This document shows, piece by piece, positions 11,202 to 12,247 of a stretch of DNA of 12,247 nucleotides (positions are counted from its first letter, which is position 1; every line of letters begins with the position of its first letter). Both the position numbers and the translations under genes were made by a program. Source of the DNA: an uncultured Oscillospiraceae bacterium (lineage in GTDB: Bacteria; Bacillota; Clostridia; Oscillospirales; Oscillospiraceae); NCBI GenBank assembly GCA_947628975.1, contig CANRBW010000032.1, positions 1 to 12,247 of the forward strand, in the 5' to 3' direction. The notes beneath the pieces are model-generated. The model did no database searches. It was not told where the DNA came from and saw only the letters and a program-made list of their open reading frames with translations.

Positions 11202-12247
11202 TCAGGCGGGGGGGAGGGGGTCCGGGGCGCTGTCGGCCAGGGCGGGGTCCTGGCCGTTGAGAATGGCCATCATCTCCTTGCCGGTGATGGTCTCCTTCTG
11301 GAGCAGGTAGGCCGCCACCGCGTCCAGGTCGGCCCGGTTCTCCTCCAGGATGGCCTTGGACTCCCGGTGGCAGGCGGCGATGATGTCCTGGATCTCCCGG
11401 TCCACCAGGGCGGCGGTGTCCTGGGCGCAGGTGAGGCCGTAGCCCTGTTCCAGGTACTGGCTCTGGACGGTGGCCAGGCCCATGGCGCCGAAGCGGTCGC
11501 TCATGCCGAACATGGTCACCAGCTTTTTGGCCAGGTCGGTGGCCCGCTCGATGTCGTTGGCGGCGCCGGAGGTCTTGGTGTGGAAGACCAGCTCCTCGGC
11601 GCACCGGCCGCCCAGGAGGGTGCGGATCTCGGTGAGCAGGTCCTCCTGGGTCATCAGGAACTTCTCCTCCTCCGGGGTCTGCATGGTGTAGCCCAGGGCC
11701 CCCTGGGTGTGGGGGACGATGGTGATCTTGGTGACCGGCTCGGCGTCCTTCTGCTTGGCGGCCACCAGGGCGTGGCCCACCTCGTGGTAGGCGATGAGCT
11801 TCTTCTCCTTCTCGGTGAGGACGGTGCCCTTCTTCTCGCTGCCGGCGATGACCAGCTCGAAGGAGGTGAGCAGGTCGTGCTGGTTCACCGCCCGGCGGCC
11901 GTGGCGCACGGCGCGGAGGGCGGCCTCGTTCACCAGGTTGGCCAGGTCCGCCCCCACGCAGCCGGCGGTGGCCTGGGCGATCTGGGCCAGGTCCACGTCC
12001 TCGGCCAGGCGGATGTTCCGGGTGTGGACCTGGAGGGTGGCCAGCCGCCCGGCCAGGTTGGGCCGGTCCACGGTGATGCGCCGGTCGAACCGGCCGGGGC
12101 GGAGCAGGGCCTTGTCCAGCACCTCGGGCCGGTTGGTGGCGGCCAGGACGATGACCCCCTTGGTGGGGTCAAAGCCGTCCAGCTCGGCCAGGAGCTGGTT
12201 CAGGGTCTGCTCCCGCTCGTCGTTGCCGCCCATGCGGTTGTCCCGGG
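11202..12247 (-). CDS. ftsH: ATP-dependent zinc metalloprotease FtsH, C-terminal part (5' end outside window)
   Basis: FtsH is a membrane-anchored AAA+ protease that degrades damaged membrane proteins and some short-lived regulators. The window holds about the last 347 codons, entering as RDNRMGGNDEREQTLNQLL. Numbering from the first visible Met (12231-12233): the second region of homology with the arginine finger is at 31-52 (AATNRPEVLDKALLRPGRFD), the AAA lid helices are at about 61-130, the zinc site HEVGH at 150-154, and the third ligand Asp227 lies in SGAANDIERATDLAKKL. Walker A and B, the membrane segments and the start codon are outside the window. The Met at 12233 is internal, since coding sequence continues to the edge. 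The C-terminal tail is short and Pro-rich (DSAPDPLPPA). The stop is TGA at 11202-11204, followed by the strong terminator at 11134-11169. Confidence 0.96.
   Translation of the reverse strand, partial: RDNRMGGNDEREQTLNQLLAELDGFDPTKGVIVLAATNRPEVLDKALLRPGRFDRRITVDRPNLAGRLATLQVHTRNIRLAEDVDLAQIAQATAGCVGADLANLVNEAALRAVRHGRRAVNQHDLLTSFELVIAGSEKKGTVLTEKEKKLIAYHEVGHALVAAKQKDAEPVTKITIVPHTQGALGYTMQTPEEEKFLMTQEDLLTEIRTLLGGRCAEELVFHTKTSGAANDIERATDLAKKLVTMFGMSDRFGAMGLATVQSQYLEQGYGLTCAQDTAALVDREIQDIIAACHRESKAILEENRADLDAVAAYLLQKETITGKEMMAILNGQDPALADSAPDPLPPA

Overview
The window suggests a GC-rich Gram-positive member of the Clostridia, most like the gut Oscillospiraceae (Flavonifractor/Lawsonibacter/Intestinimonas type). 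The reasons are strong AGGAGG ribosome binding sites, G/C-dominated third codon positions, S-layer-homology (SLH) anchoring, secreted 'stalk' (copper amine oxidase N-terminal-like) domains, and an IS3-family element of a kind common in gut Firmicutes. The taxon is inferred from gene content and base composition, not from a marker gene.

Layout. (1) 1-790, minus: the first 263 codons of a MATE-family multidrug/Na+ antiporter that runs off the left edge. Its leader contains a strong hairpin (819-858) that also closes the upstream gene. (2) 970-2901, minus: a membrane-bound cyclic-di-GMP phosphodiesterase with about seven N-terminal membrane segments, a degenerate GGDEF domain and an intact EAL domain. 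It starts with TTG and has a near-consensus promoter. (3) 3165-7856, plus: a divergently transcribed three-gene operon of exported surface proteins, which is the most interesting part of the window. The first has a cohesin-like domain, an Ser/Pro linker and a stalk domain. The second carries a C-terminal type-I dockerin behind two beta-sandwich-like regions. The third is a large SLH-anchored protein with an N-terminal cohesin-like domain, Ig-like and MBG-type modules and three C-terminal SLH repeats. A 13-bp perfect-stem terminator closes the operon. No glycoside hydrolase or other enzyme is encoded in it, so it looks like a compact cohesin-dockerin surface assembly rather than a classical cellulosome. 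(4) 7879-8044: a degenerate tandem array of terminator-like repeats. (5) 8159-9727, plus: a sodium/proline symporter (PutP type) with its own promoter. (6) 9740-10880: a short tetranucleotide repeat, then a badly decayed IS3-family element (stops, frameshifts and an apparent internal deletion), then a coding-like 3' remnant of an unknown gene (10881-11087) that has lost its beginning. (7) 11134-11169: a 16-bp-stem bidirectional terminator. (8) 11202-12247, minus: the C-terminal part of the FtsH AAA+ zinc metalloprotease, entering from the right edge.

How they may work together. The SLH protein would sit on secondary cell-wall polymer and present its cohesin-like module outward. The dockerin protein is the obvious candidate ligand, and the small cohesin/stalk protein could be a second acceptor or adaptor. 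The phosphodiesterase shares the 263-bp divergent promoter region with this operon, so control of surface assembly through c-di-GMP is possible but is only inference from position. The transporters, IS element and FtsH look like ordinary neighbours.
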